Positions 1 through 7,958 of a stretch of DNA of 64,000 nucleotides are shown here, one piece after another. The DNA is from Petasospora fabianii. Lineage: Eukaryota; Ascomycota; Saccharomycetes; Phaffomycetales; Wickerhamomycetaceae. A model generated the notes under the pieces. It did no database searches and was not told where the DNA came from. It saw only the letters and a program-made list of their open reading frames with translations. The position numbers and the translations under genes are program-made. The DNA lies in assembly GCA_022641835.1 (NCBI GenBank), contig CP048718.1, positions 248,001-312,000 of the forward strand. Direction: 5' to 3'. Each line of letters starts with the position of its first letter. Within the stretch, counting starts at the first letter, position 1.

Positions 1-1974
1 CAGTAGTAGTGAAGACATCTGTTCAGCACGAAGCATCATGTACTTATCAAACTGATTCAAACATTTGTTCACCTCCTGTGTCCAAAAGTTCGACTTGGAG
101 TAATCGGCATTGATAATGGATCCAGCAGTCAACTCAATCACCTCTTGGAAACCTAAGACGACAATGTTTGGCTTAAACTTATCACCAATTGGGTATAGCC
201 ATTCAGATAGATCTTCAACTCTATTAACACCGTTAACGTTATAAGTACCAGTAAAGACATTAATGGCATCATTTGTAGTGAATTGACTCTTCATTTGGGC
301 GATCTGTTCTGTAACATAATCAGTGATTGGATCATATAACAACACGGGGGATTGACCAGCGAGTCTTCCAAGTAAGAGATCAATCACGTTCTGTTTCCCC
401 TTATCCATGAAGTTGTTAATGTACATTCTTGAAACGGATTTAGTAGCATCAGATAATGCACCAGCAAAACTCATCTTACCACTTCTAGAGAATGAAGATT
501 TGAGAGCATTTGTACCAGTGTAGATTTGTGAGATTTGATCACCATTATCGGCCCAAAGTGTGTTATGTTTACTAAAGAAGTCACTTTCTTGAGCAATTCT
601 TTCATCATGATCCTTAAGGAAGATTGTGAGGGCAAAATTGGAGATGAATTGTTGAACTAAGTTAGTTCTATCAAGACAGTCAAGACAGTTTGTTCTAAAG
701 ACACCTGATTGTTCAGATGTTGTCTTATGAAGTTCCACATCATAACTGAAATAACCAAACTCGAAGAGTGACTCTTTGATCTTACCAAAGATCTTATTAG
801 CCCCTGAAAACCCCTTATCAGAAGTTTCTCTATGGAAATCGAAATCTGTCATGTAAAGATCAGGTGTTCCCTGGTTAACCAATCTTTCAAAATGACTTCT
901 GTATCTCTTAGACAATGGCAACTCTGATGTCTTAGTACTTAACAGATTGACAATGTTTATAGCACCATAGTTATTGGAAAGTTTTTCGAAATGCTTATCA
1001 AAGATTGGTTGTGATGCCTCTTCAGATCTTGTGATTTGAACTTTTGGATTGATGAGTGCAGTGTCTTGTTCCCAAAACACAGGGACACTACCTCTGATCT
1101 GTGTATATGCATAACACATCTTTTGACAGTAAAGAATAGTTTCAGTTTCAACGAAATTAGCGACATTAGCTTCATCATCAATACCTCTTGAGTTGAACCT
1201 TGTACCGGCACGTTTCCAACTCTGTCTCGAAATGACAGTCATAGCAACTTTTTCTCTTCCCATGAAAGTCTGAAATGTCTCTGCAAACCCTCTAATGACA
1301 ACTGTAAGGAATCCTTCATCATCTAGTTTCTCTTTCATTTGGTCTTCGAGCTTATCTCTAAAGTCCACCATCTCTTGAAGCATGAACAAGTTCCACATGT
1401 ACTCATCATTGTAGTTATCAAAACTGAGTGAATGACTACCAACTCCTCTGGATTGGAGGGTCCTAGTGAGATCAAAATCCGAAGAGTAGTAGAATCCACC
1501 ATTGTTCAAAAGTTTCTTCAAGTCATGACATGGATGCTTAGCGTATGATTGTGTGTTGGTACCAACTGATGAAGTCTCCTGATAATCCCCCGGTGTAGAA
1601 GTCTCAGAGTCGGGCATTATAGGGTATCCATTACTGTCTAACTCGACAAAATCCCAAGTAGATCTCGTTAAAGAGTAAAAATCAACTCCCATGATCTTAT
1701 TAACAGATTCGTTGGGCACTGGAGCAGCAACTTTCCTAGCAGCAGTGATACAACAGATGAACATATCACCTTCAACACCAATAAGTCCAACAAACCCATG
1801 TATCTCACAATCATTGAGTACTTTATAAGACTTTAGATCAACATCTTCTCGTGGGAGGAATTCAATAGCACACCGATGTGAACCTGGTCTATTACCAATG
1901 GCCCTAAACAGAAGAACAAATGACTTGGACACCAGCGCAAGCGTGCGCGGGTTCTCATGGACAAGTAGTTTCAT
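1..1974 (-). CDS. Synaptojanin-like inositol polyphosphate phosphatase, partial (C-terminus off left edge)
   Basis: The reading frame begins at ATG 1974 and stays open to base 1, giving the first 658 residues. The N-terminus (MKLLVHENPRTLALVS) and the following 500 residues read as a Sac1 phosphoinositide phosphatase domain. The Cx5R(T/S) catalytic motif CLDCLDRT is intact near residues 430-437. From about residue 574 an inositol 5-phosphatase domain starts (TGTYNVNG, GFQEVIEL) and runs off the window. Sac1 followed by 5-phosphatase is the Inp51/52/53 architecture. Known family: Inp52/53 have a working Sac domain, whereas Inp51 does not, so an INP52/INP53-type enzyme is inferred. It would hydrolyse PI(4,5)P2 and other phosphoinositides at endocytic and Golgi/endosomal membranes. 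In-frame stop TAA lies upstream of the ATG with no other ATG between. It is divergent from YAF9 with a 421 bp shared promoter. Confidence 0.93.
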   Translation of the reverse strand, partial: MKLLVHENPRTLALVSKSFVLLFRAIGNRPGSHRCAIEFLPREDVDLKSYKVLNDCEIHGFVGLIGVEGDMFICCITAARKVAAPVPNESVNKIMGVDFYSLTRSTWDFVELDSNGYPIMPDSETSTPGDYQETSSVGTNTQSYAKHPCHDLKKLLNNGGFYYSSDFDLTRTLQSRGVGSHSLSFDNYNDEYMWNLFMLQEMVDFRDKLEDQMKEKLDDEGFLTVVIRGFAETFQTFMGREKVAMTVISRQSWKRAGTRFNSRGIDDEANVANFVETETILYCQKMCYAYTQIRGSVPVFWEQDTALINPKVQITRSEEASQPIFDKHFEKLSNNYGAINIVNLLSTKTSELPLSKRYRSHFERLVNQGTPDLYMTDFDFHRETSDKGFSGANKIFGKIKESLFEFGYFSYDVELHKTTSEQSGVFRTNCLDCLDRTNLVQQFISNFALTIFLKDHDERIAQESDFFSKHNTLWADNGDQISQIYTGTNALKSSFSRSGKMSFAGALSDATKSVSRMYINNFMDKGKQNVIDLLLGRLAGQSPVLLYDPITDYVTEQIAQMKSQFTTNDAINVFTGTYNVNGVNRVEDLSEWLYPIGDKFKPNIVVLGFQEVIELTAGSIINADYSKSNFWTQEVNKCLNQFDKYMMLRAEQMSSLLL

Positions 1975-2395
1975 CCTTGTAGCCTCAACTGATAAGTCAA
2001 TGTACTTGTCGTATGACTCCAATAGCTTAGAGAGTTAAAGGTTTAAACCAACGGCTCTATCGGTGATGTTTTGACGTTAGAGTTTAACTTGGGAGTTCTC
2101 TGGGCAGAAACACCTGGACACCATCACCCATATAGTCGTTTATACTAATATGATGGTAAATATAGAGATATTTATCATATGAATTGATATAAAGGTATAT
2201 TACTCCTTATTGAAGTATTCTAATGCTTATAGACCCATATAATACAATATACATAAGTGTTTATATGGATAATATATACATCATATCATCTCCAAACCTC
2301 GCGATCTCGAAAAGACATAATAGACTTGGACTTGAACCTCTTCATCAAAACATCAGTCCAAAGACACTAGAACAAACAGACTAAGACAGAGACTA
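1975..2395. promoter_or_regulatory. Divergent promoter, synaptojanin / YAF9
   Basis: No gene is seen in this 421 bp. It holds a Rap1-like element ACACCTGGACACC at 2110-2122 and a strongly AT-rich stretch (2145-2285) with several TATA-like runs. The same AACACCTGGACACC string recurs, on the other strand, in the RPS7/RKI1 promoter at 33056-33069. Assignment of the factor is inference from consensus only. Confidence 0.5.
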
Positions 2396-3081
2396 ATGGC
2401 AGTAGGAGCAACTAACAGACGTGTGAAAGTGAGTAGTAACATGGTCTCTTGACCTACAAGACCCACAACTAACACTAGCAGACATTATCCATCTCTCGTC
2501 CCATCATTTGGGGTAATACAGCCAAACCATTTGGTGAAGTACGCCCCGCTGGGGCACCAGATGAGCATACACATACATGGACGGTGTTTGTGCGTGGTCC
2601 TAATGGAGAAGATCTATCATATTTCATCAAGAAGGTTGTGTTTAAGTTACATGAGACGTATCCGAACTCAACACGTTCTATTGAGACTCCACCATTTGAA
2701 GTGACAGAGACAGGTTGGGGTGAATTTGAGATTGGTATTAAGATCTTTTTCATTCCAGAATCGACTGATAAGAACATCTCGATGTATCATCATTTGAGAT
2801 TACATCCTTATGGACATCCACAGGGCACGGAAATCACAGAAGAGATGAGGAACGTTGAGAGCATTCAATATGATGAGATCGTTTTCAATGAACCAACGGA
2901 GGAACTATTACAAATTATGACTAAGAAGCCAGGTAATATCATTGCAAAGACTAAAAAGGAGTCAAAATTCTCTAAAGAGACTGAAAATGAAGAACTTGCG
3001 AGATTGGATCATGGATTGAAGAAAGTCAATCTAGAGATTGAAAAACTTAAGAAGAAGGTTCAATCTGCAACGTCGGCTTAA
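2396..3081 (+). CDS. YAF9: YEATS-domain protein Yaf9 (SWR1/NuA4 subunit), one intron
   Basis: Exon 1 is 2396-2428 (MAVGATNRRVK) and exon 2 is 2482-3081, giving 210 residues. The 53 nt intron (2429-2481) has GTGAGT, AACTAAC and CAG. Joining the exons restores the family start RRVKTLSISRPIIWGNTA, which matches S. cerevisiae Yaf9 RIKTLSVSRPIIYGNTA. The YEATS fold follows (HTHTWTVFVRGP, FKLHETYPNS, GWGEFEI), and the C-terminus is a coiled coil (residues about 175-208). Yaf9 reads acetylated/crotonylated histone H3 and is shared by SWR1 (H2A.Z deposition) and NuA4. The acceptor region reads TAGCAG, so splicing at either AG is in frame and would add or drop one Gln. It is convergent with the next gene, with 111 bp between stops. 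Confidence 0.94.
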
Positions 3082-3192
3082 TATGATAACTGAATGTGTG
3101 TTTAGCTACGGTTTGTGTGTAATCAGTGGGTGGTCGTGAATAAAGTCGTTAATATAAATAAAACAAGAAGAAGAGGATGATAAGCAAAGTGC

Positions 3193-3798
3193 TCAATGAA
3201 CCATCTGTTCACCAGCAGCCATCTCTTCTAATACATCTTTGATCAGTTCGGTAACTGGTCTATCAATTAGTGATCTGCCATTATACCGTAGTAGCACCTC
3301 GTGTCTTTTATTACCATGCTTGTCAAAGAACACCAACATGTCTCTTGGATAAACACCTCCACCAATTGGATCTCTTGCATTAAATTTCTTAGTAACAAGT
3401 GTACCGTTAATCAATGGGAACAGATATTCGTTATTCGTTAAGTTTGTAGAGGCACCAATGATCTCAGCATTGAAAGCTCTAGTTATAGTGCAATGATGAT
3501 CATTGATCTGTTCAAGATGATCCCTCATCACACCAAAGAAAACAAGTACAAGTGGTCTACCTTGTGATCTGTACTTCTTTCTCTCAATACCACGCGGTGT
3601 AACGAATTCAAGCACAGAGTCTTCAATTGCAACGTTCAAATCGTGTGTTTGATGTGGTAACCTAAGTTTCTTTGTAGGTGACTGTGGAGGGACCTCCATC
3701 TCCAACTCGGACTCGGAATATTGAGGAGACGGTAATGAAATGTTGGCAAAGTCATAACTCTCATCGTCAAAGTCGACGTATTCATTTGTTCTTTTCAT
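3193..3798 (-). CDS. Small protein with thioredoxin/peroxiredoxin-like C-terminal half, function unknown
   Basis: The first ATG in the frame is at 3798, giving 201 residues. The frame is open further upstream to 3978 but has no ATG, and that stretch contains a TATACATATAA element. Residues 1-75 are acidic, Ser/Pro-rich and probably disordered. Residues 80-195 resemble an AhpC/TSA (thioredoxin-like) layout: PLVLVFFG strand, AEIIGAST strand, FPLINGTLVTKKFNA, MLVFFDKHGNKRHEVLLRYN, then a terminal helix. The usual peroxidatic motif (PxxxTxxC) is not visible; the only cysteine in this half is in HHCTITRAF. I do not recognise a named orthologue. A non-catalytic thioredoxin-fold protein is an inference from strand order and would need structure prediction. 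Confidence 0.6.
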   Translation of the reverse strand: MKRTNEYVDFDDESYDFANISLPSPQYSESELEMEVPPQSPTKKLRLPHQTHDLNVAIEDSVLEFVTPRGIERKKYRSQGRPLVLVFFGVMRDHLEQINDHHCTITRAFNAEIIGASTNLTNNEYLFPLINGTLVTKKFNARDPIGGGVYPRDMLVFFDKHGNKRHEVLLRYNGRSLIDRPVTELIKDVLEEMAAGEQMVH

Positions 3799-4052
3799 TT
3801 TGGTGTATACAACTGGATATGACGCGTCTGTGACCTCTTCTCCTCTTATTGCTCTCCAACGTTGGTACTTATATGTATAACGCAATGGAGACTTCAAACA
3901 ACACCAACCACAAGTATTATCCCCCAAGGATGAATCAGCTAGTGCTGTGTAATTGTAAAGTCGATCAGGTAATAGCACTTAAAAGTGAATTTATGATCTT
4001 TCCATCTGTTAAAGATCAGTTAAACATTTAGTGCCCGGAGACGTCTCAAGAC

Positions 4053-4110
4053 TGGCGCAAAAGGTTGTTTGGCGCAAACTTTTGGCGTAGTTTGGCGCAA
4101 TTTGGCATAA
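4053..4110. repeat. TTTGGCGCAA decamer array
   Basis: Three abutting 10 bp units occupy 4081-4110 (TTTGGCGTAG, TTTGGCGCAA, TTTGGCATAA). They are preceded by TTTGGCGCAA at 4068-4077 and TGGCGCAA at 4053-4060. The core TTTGGCGC equals the E2F-type consensus TTTSGCGC. What binds it in this yeast is unknown. Confidence 0.75.
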
Positions 4111-4494
4111 AATTTTGTTGACAAATTCCCCAATCAGGCAACAATTTCGCACTTCATTTCCTAAATTGGAAATTGCGCTTTCTCGAGGTTGCGACAGATC
4201 ACGAGAAGTTTGTTCAAGAGGCACGACAATTTGTGCTTAAATGGTTCGATTGCCGAAGCAAATGGTTAGACTGTATAGATAATGAGAGTTGAACATGTAA
4301 AAGGTTGGATTTGGAAGTTGTATTACTGTAGAGGGACGGCTTTGGTATGTTATCATCATAGTAGTATTAGTGTCTCATACAGAGGGGTTATTGGTATAGT
4401 TCCTGTACAACCCCTACATACTCCCAGAACCATACACCATACACCTTACACACTAACATTTGACTAGGAGTATAATCACTTAGACTGATGTGTC

Positions 4495-4527
4495 AATCAT
4501 AACAATAAATCATAACAATAAATCATA
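4495..4527. repeat. 13 bp tandem repeat, 2.5 copies
   Basis: AATCATAACAATA is repeated exactly at 4495-4507 and 4508-4520, followed by AATCATA at 4521-4527. It lies upstream of TFC7. It looks like a simple minisatellite. Confidence 0.85.
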
Positions 4528-4645
4528 GTATCAGTGACTGATAATAGTGGTGTACGGATGTCTTGTACACATAAACAAATCTTCTACAAAGATTTGATTA
4601 ATCCTCATTATGTTAACACCTTGATTATGAAGTAAAGACTCACAA

Positions 4646-5749
4646 ATGACGCTCAAGACGATATACATTGCTAGAGTATGTACCAGATTTGAACACTCTT
4701 CCATTACAGTTAACTAACATGGTTCTTTTTAGCACGGGTATCGCTCAAATTGGCTTCCACCACCACATCCGGAATCACCCACAGGGATCGATTCTGATCC
4801 ACCTTTAGCTGCCCATGGTGAAGACCAAGCGAAAGAACTTGCCCATTACATGTTATCGATTCAACCACAACCTGATTTGATCCTCAGTTCGCCCTTTTAT
4901 CGTTGTTTACAAACCGCTACACCCATCGCTGATCTTCTCGAGTGTGATATTGTACTTGAAAATGGTATAGGTGAATGGTATAAACCAGATAGACCAGTTA
5001 TTCCCAAACCAGCAGGGTTTGAATTGTTATCTCAGTTTTTCCCCAGATTAAGAGATACTTGGAAACCAACATCGGTACGCCCATCGGATAAAGGTGAAAC
5101 TGAGATTGATATCTTTGATAGATGTAAAAGATTCATTGAGGAATTCATACCAAAGTTTGAGAAAGAACACCCTGAAGCGGAGACTGTACTGTTAGTAACA
5201 CACGCTGCTGCAAAGATTGCCCTCGGTATGGCACTCATGGGGTTCTCTTCGGTTCGTGATACGTTGGATGATGAAGATACTCGTCTCCGTGCCGGTGCCT
5301 GTTCCTTGGATCAATACGTTCGTACTATCGATCCAAAGGGTGAGAAGGCCGATCAGTGGATCATTAAGATGAATGGAAGTACAGAGTTCCTTACAGATGG
5401 TGAAGAGATGCATTGGGATTTCTTAAATGGATTCGAAGCTGGAAGTGATGCTGATATTAAGGCTAGACAAGCAAAGGCTCAACAAATGGATGATAATGAA
5501 GAGTATCAGGACGTGTATGTCACTTTGGACATACCAGCTAATAACTTCAACACTAAGACGATCCCACCAACGGCAAAACTTCAAGTTAGTGGTCTTCATA
5601 CAGAGAAACCATTGTTTAAAGTTGATAATGAGGTTTACCAGGGCAGTTGGAAGAAACTTGTCGGAACAGAAGTCGCCTTCACAGATGACCTAGAGGAACG
5701 CTACAAGGCCACTGACCGTGTTCAGCTTGAAGATGTTACACCAAGCTGA
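4646..5749 (+). CDS. TFC7: TFIIIC tau55 subunit Tfc7, one intron
   Basis: Exon 1 is 4646-4675 (MTLKTIYIAR) and exon 2 is 4733-5749, giving 348 residues. The 57 nt intron (4676-4732) has GTATGT, AACTAAC and TTTTTAG. The join creates IARHGYRSNWLP, matching S. cerevisiae Tfc7, so the intron sits inside the RHG signature of the histidine-phosphatase fold. The N-terminal domain continues with SSPFYRCLQTA, GIGEWYKP, GETEIDIFDR and LLVTHAAAKIALG. The C-terminal part (residues about 215-348) matches the Tfc7 beta-barrel that pairs with tau95, with SGLHTEKPLFKVDNEVYQGSWKKLVGTEVAF. Tfc7 belongs to the tauA module that binds the A box of tRNA genes. It is shorter than S. cerevisiae Tfc7 (435 residues) because the acidic tail is missing. 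A CTG codon at 5189-5191 encodes a conserved Leu. Confidence 0.95.
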
Positions 5750-5947
5750 TTTATAGTATACTGTTAATGGCTATAAAGTTCATGTTATGTATTAATCCGT
5801 CTTTTAAGCTCAAGATATAACAGTATGTGGCCCATACCGTATTAAAACACCCGAACACCCACACACCGATAAGGTCCGAGACTTTTTTTTACCCAAAGTT
5901 GACTTTCATTCTCTTTTGACTGTATTTAGGACAATTTGAGAGTGTTA

Positions 5948-7750
5948 ATGATGGAAACACGTACACTTAAGGACATTCTTGATGGAGACATTGATGCTGA
6001 TGGTGACAATCGCGAGTTGAATGAAGTATCACACCTGGACGCCACGGAGGAGGACCAACAAGAGCATGACGAGACGCTATGTTCGGAGTGTCAAGATATG
6101 CGTATTGAAGTGGAGTGTTACGATTGTGAGGAGTCATTCTGTGGTGGATGTTATGCCCTTGTGCATCATGGTGGTAAGAGGAAAGCACATAACTCAAAGC
6201 AATTGTATGAAACAAAGAAGAGTGAATCTGGTAAGACTTCGGTGGCGAACGGTGAAGATACTGGAACTGATGAAGATATCAAGATCGATGAGAAGGATAT
6301 TCAGGTCGAGTCCAATTCTGTTACACAAAAGATCTTGGGAGAGATAAAGAGACAGGCAAACTATATTCCTATGCGTCTAACTTATGAGGAGCGTCATTTG
6401 TTACGTTTGCTTGAAGCTGCTTTGAACGTATCGGAGTACACTGATAAAGTTGATATTCTCTCGTATACATCCAAATCCAAACGCATTGTTGCCCAGTTGA
6501 AAGAGATGTGCTCAGTTCTTGCAGGTCTTGTTGTTGCATCTAATATGAAGATCGGTAAGGAACTCATTGAGAATAAGAACTTTGAAGATAATGCTGAGTG
6601 GTATCAAAACATCTTTGAGATTGGAAGACGTTACAAGATTATGAATCCGGAGAGAATGAGAGATTCTTATGGTAGATTGTGTTACATGGTGATGGATTCA
6701 ACTTTACCTGAGATCCAATCACATATGGAATTCAACCTTTATAAGCCAATCAAGACTGTTGTTTCGTTCCTCAGATCTAGACCAGACGATAACGGTAAGG
6801 CTCTTTCCATGTTGGATGATGAACTCATCTTGAATGCTACAGCTTTCATCTCACCGGTTGGGAAATCCAGAATGCAAATTAATAGGGAGATCAAGATCAA
6901 AGAGAGCTCCATTGAGAGACTTTGCTCAAAGTATTCCTCACCTGTGAAAGGTTTCGACAAAGAGGAACTCCGTCAGGTTCTATACTCTATTGGTGATTTC
7001 AACGCGTACACAAACGCCAACAGAAAGCCAATCATCCGTTTCCTTGAACGTTTAGAACAATTCCAAGATCCAGTGATCAAATCTCAATACAGCATTGGTA
7101 TCCAGTATGGAAGATCCGGTGCCAGATTGACACACGACCATGACAGACAATATGAATATGTCAAACAGTCTCTGATGCTATGGTCCTTGATTCAACGTGA
7201 GATGGTACACTTGTGGTACATCGCTGATGAGGATCTCTACAACGGTGTCCCATACAAGCTTGTGTCGACTGGACAAGGTCTTAATAGAGTCAAGGCTTGT
7301 CCTGCCGTGTACAAGGAGATGTACCGTATTGTGGGTGAGTGTAAGCAACGTTGTAAGTCATGGATTGGAAGCTCTGTGATTCATCTTGGTGACGATGCTG
7401 TTCCTAATGCACTTTTCTTCCTAAACAAGTACATCCAAGTACCAAGTATCTTGATCCCTATCGACCAATGCTTATTAAAGATTGATGATTTGGCCAAGGA
7501 TCCTCACTCGAGGAAATACATTGAGGACCAATTCGGTAGTCCTCGTGACCTAAAGCTAAGCATCTTACAAGACGCATTCGCTCATATGTTTGATGGATCA
7601 GGTGCTGATAACTTTTACATGTCTGGCTCATGTATCGATGGCCGTTTGACGAGTGCCTGGAACCACACTAATCAGATCGCCAAAAAACCATACTATAACT
7701 TCTTCCTTCTCTCAGGATTCATTGGATTCAATGGAGCAGAGGGTTTCTAG
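5948..7750 (+). CDS. UPF0652 family protein: B-box-like zinc finger plus DUF2009
   Basis: The first ATG is at 5948 (MMETRTLKDILDG), giving 600 residues. An acidic leader is followed by a zinc-binding cluster at about residues 43-80 (CSECQDMRIEVECYDC, FCGGCYALVHHGGKRKAH), which resembles a B-box. After an acidic linker, residues from about 120 to the end form the long conserved DUF2009 region. Clear landmarks are LTYEERHLLRLLEAALNVSEYTDKVDI, FEIGRRYKIMNP, GRLCYMVMDS and GSCIDGRLTSAWNH (each shown here in part). This family is known from fission yeast, filamentous fungi and plants. I know of no S. cerevisiae member. Its molecular function is not established. It lies in tandem with TFC7 (198 bp) and CEX1 (208 bp), all on the plus strand. 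Confidence 0.85.
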   Translation: MMETRTLKDILDGDIDADGDNRELNEVSHLDATEEDQQEHDETLCSECQDMRIEVECYDCEESFCGGCYALVHHGGKRKAHNSKQLYETKKSESGKTSVANGEDTGTDEDIKIDEKDIQVESNSVTQKILGEIKRQANYIPMRLTYEERHLLRLLEAALNVSEYTDKVDILSYTSKSKRIVAQLKEMCSVLAGLVVASNMKIGKELIENKNFEDNAEWYQNIFEIGRRYKIMNPERMRDSYGRLCYMVMDSTLPEIQSHMEFNLYKPIKTVVSFLRSRPDDNGKALSMLDDELILNATAFISPVGKSRMQINREIKIKESSIERLCSKYSSPVKGFDKEELRQVLYSIGDFNAYTNANRKPIIRFLERLEQFQDPVIKSQYSIGIQYGRSGARLTHDHDRQYEYVKQSLMLWSLIQREMVHLWYIADEDLYNGVPYKLVSTGQGLNRVKACPAVYKEMYRIVGECKQRCKSWIGSSVIHLGDDAVPNALFFLNKYIQVPSILIPIDQCLLKIDDLAKDPHSRKYIEDQFGSPRDLKLSILQDAFAHMFDGSGADNFYMSGSCIDGRLTSAWNHTNQIAKKPYYNFFLLSGFIGFNGAEGF

Positions 7751-7958
7751 AACATAAAATACAAATAGATGAGTTGTTAACTAAGAAACATGTATTAAGT
7801 GTAAATACCCCCCACATAGATCTGCCAATCCTTGACGGGTTTTTTGTCTTGCCGAAATCAACTCTTCTCTTACTCTTAAGTCCTAAGTCTTCTCTTACTA
7901 TTCTCTTTACTCTTCTCTTTCTCTCAAGTCTTGACTCTTTAGTGGACCATCTGACAGC

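Larger units (their letters stand above)
3799..4645. promoter_or_regulatory. Divergent intergenic region with tandem motifs
   Basis: No supportable gene in 847 bp. Three items stand out. First, a tandem array of the decamer TTTGGCGCAA and variants (4053-4110). Second, a 13 bp repeat AATCATAACAATA present 2.5 times at 4495-4527. Third, a Rap1-like site on the minus strand, GGTGTACGGATGT at 4549-4561, about 85 bp before the TFC7 start. Short open frames here (for example 4009-4224 minus, 4282-4467 plus) have no protein-like composition or homologue that I recognise. Confidence 0.55.

Noticed and set aside
4228-4262. tRNA-like GGTTCGATTGCC
   Set aside because: It resembles a T-loop, but no flanking stem, A box or acceptor pairing can be drawn on either strand.
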